In this document: in pieces, positions 6,912 through 7,265 of the stretch
Layout: the number at the start of each line of letters is the position of its first letter
Numbering within the stretch: position 1 is the stretch's first letter
DNA from: Desulfobacterales bacterium
GTDB lineage: Bacteria; Desulfobacterota; Desulfobacteria; Desulfobacterales; Desulfobacteraceae
Length of the DNA: 7,265 bases
Reading direction: 5' to 3'
NCBI GenBank assembly: GCA_022361135.1
Contig: JAKSBM010000782.1
Location: 1-7,265 of the forward strand
Notes under the pieces: generated by a model
Told to the model about the DNA's origin: nothing
The model's database searches: none
Seen by the model: only the letters and a program-made list of their open reading frames with translations
Translations under genes and position numbers: made by a program

Positions 6912-7265
6912 TTAAATTTTTCCCACAAGATCCAGGCCGGGTTTGAGGGTGGCAGCGCCTTCCTGCCATTTGGCCGGGCAGACTTCATTGGGATTGGCGG
7001 CAATGTACTGGGCCGCCTTGACCTTTCTGAGCAGTTCGTCTGCATTTCTGCCGATGCCGTTGTCATTGACCTCGGCCAATTTGATTTCCCCTTGGGGGTT
7101 GACCAGGAAGGTGCCCCGGTAGGCCAGGCCTTCGGATTCAATGTAGACACCGAAATCCCTGGACAATTTCCCGGTGGGGTCGGCCAGCATGGGGAAGTTG
7201 ATTTTTTTGATGGTCTCGGATGCCTCGTGCCAGGCTTTGTGGGTGAAATGGGTGTCCGTGCTCAC
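6912..7265 (-). CDS. ahpC: Alkyl hydroperoxide reductase subunit C, peroxiredoxin (5' end outside window)
   Basis: This is the C-terminal 117 residues of a typical 2-Cys peroxiredoxin that reduces hydrogen peroxide and organic hydroperoxides in the cytoplasm. The first visible codon is an internal Val, aligned with AVSTDTHFTHKAWH of E. coli AhpC, so about 70 N-terminal residues, including the peroxidatic cysteine, lie beyond the window. The resolving cysteine is in EVCPAKW at fragment residue 96, 21 residues from the end as in E. coli, and the C-terminal LDLVGKI is the same. GIGRNADELLRKVKAAQYIA is also typical. The frame ends at TAA (6914-6912), 86 nt before ahpF, which encodes its reductase. 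The promoter is not in the window. Confidence 0.97.
   Translation of the reverse strand: MSTDTHFTHKAWHEASETIKKINFPMLADPTGKLSRDFGVYIESEGLAYRGTFLVNPQGEIKLAEVNDNGIGRNADELLRKVKAAQYIAANPNEVCPAKWQEGAATLKPGLDLVGKI

Overview
The window is a GC-rich stretch of bacterial chromosome in which every real gene lies on the minus strand, read right to left. The best taxonomic clue is the NrfD-family membrane protein at the left edge. It closely resembles DsrP of the DsrMKJOP complex, which points to a sulfate- or sulfur-metabolising anaerobe, most likely a Desulfobacterota member. This is inferred from protein resemblance recalled from memory; no search was run.

Layout in transcription order: (1) 7265-6912, the C-terminal 117 residues of the peroxiredoxin AhpC, cut by the window edge; (2) 6825-5275, AhpF, the flavoprotein that reduces AhpC, complete with both CXXC centres and both nucleotide-binding motifs; (3) 5249-4302, an OxyR-type LysR regulator with its two redox cysteines in the E. 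coli spacing; (4) 4191-1006 (or from 4209), a regulator of about 1060 residues built as STAND/MalT-like ATPase, TPR-like helical region, winged helix and BTAD; (5) 904-1, the first 301 residues of a DsrP-like quinone-interacting membrane protein running off the left edge.

AhpC, AhpF and OxyR look like one peroxide-defence transcription unit. AhpF passes electrons from NAD(P)H to AhpC, AhpC reduces peroxides, and OxyR senses the oxidant. The 86-nt ahpC-ahpF gap holds a strong GC hairpin with no U-tract, a plausible device for making more AhpC than AhpF. The 25-nt ahpF-oxyR gap has only a ribosome binding site.

The most interesting part is the large regulator and its two flanks. Its upstream flank carries a sigma70-like promoter (TTGAAC, 17 nt, TATAAC) placed so that transcription should start on the A of the second in-frame ATG, which suggests a leaderless mRNA. 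Its downstream flank, just before the dsrP-like gene, carries two TTTAGTC heptamers repeated at exactly 11 bp, the geometry known for operators of SARP (winged helix plus BTAD) activators. GGTT/AACC inverted repeats occur in both flanks. Together these suggest, without proving it, a local circuit in which the STAND-BTAD protein controls the dsrP-like gene and perhaps itself. The plus strand holds only shadow reading frames. No tRNA, rRNA, CRISPR array or mobile element was seen.
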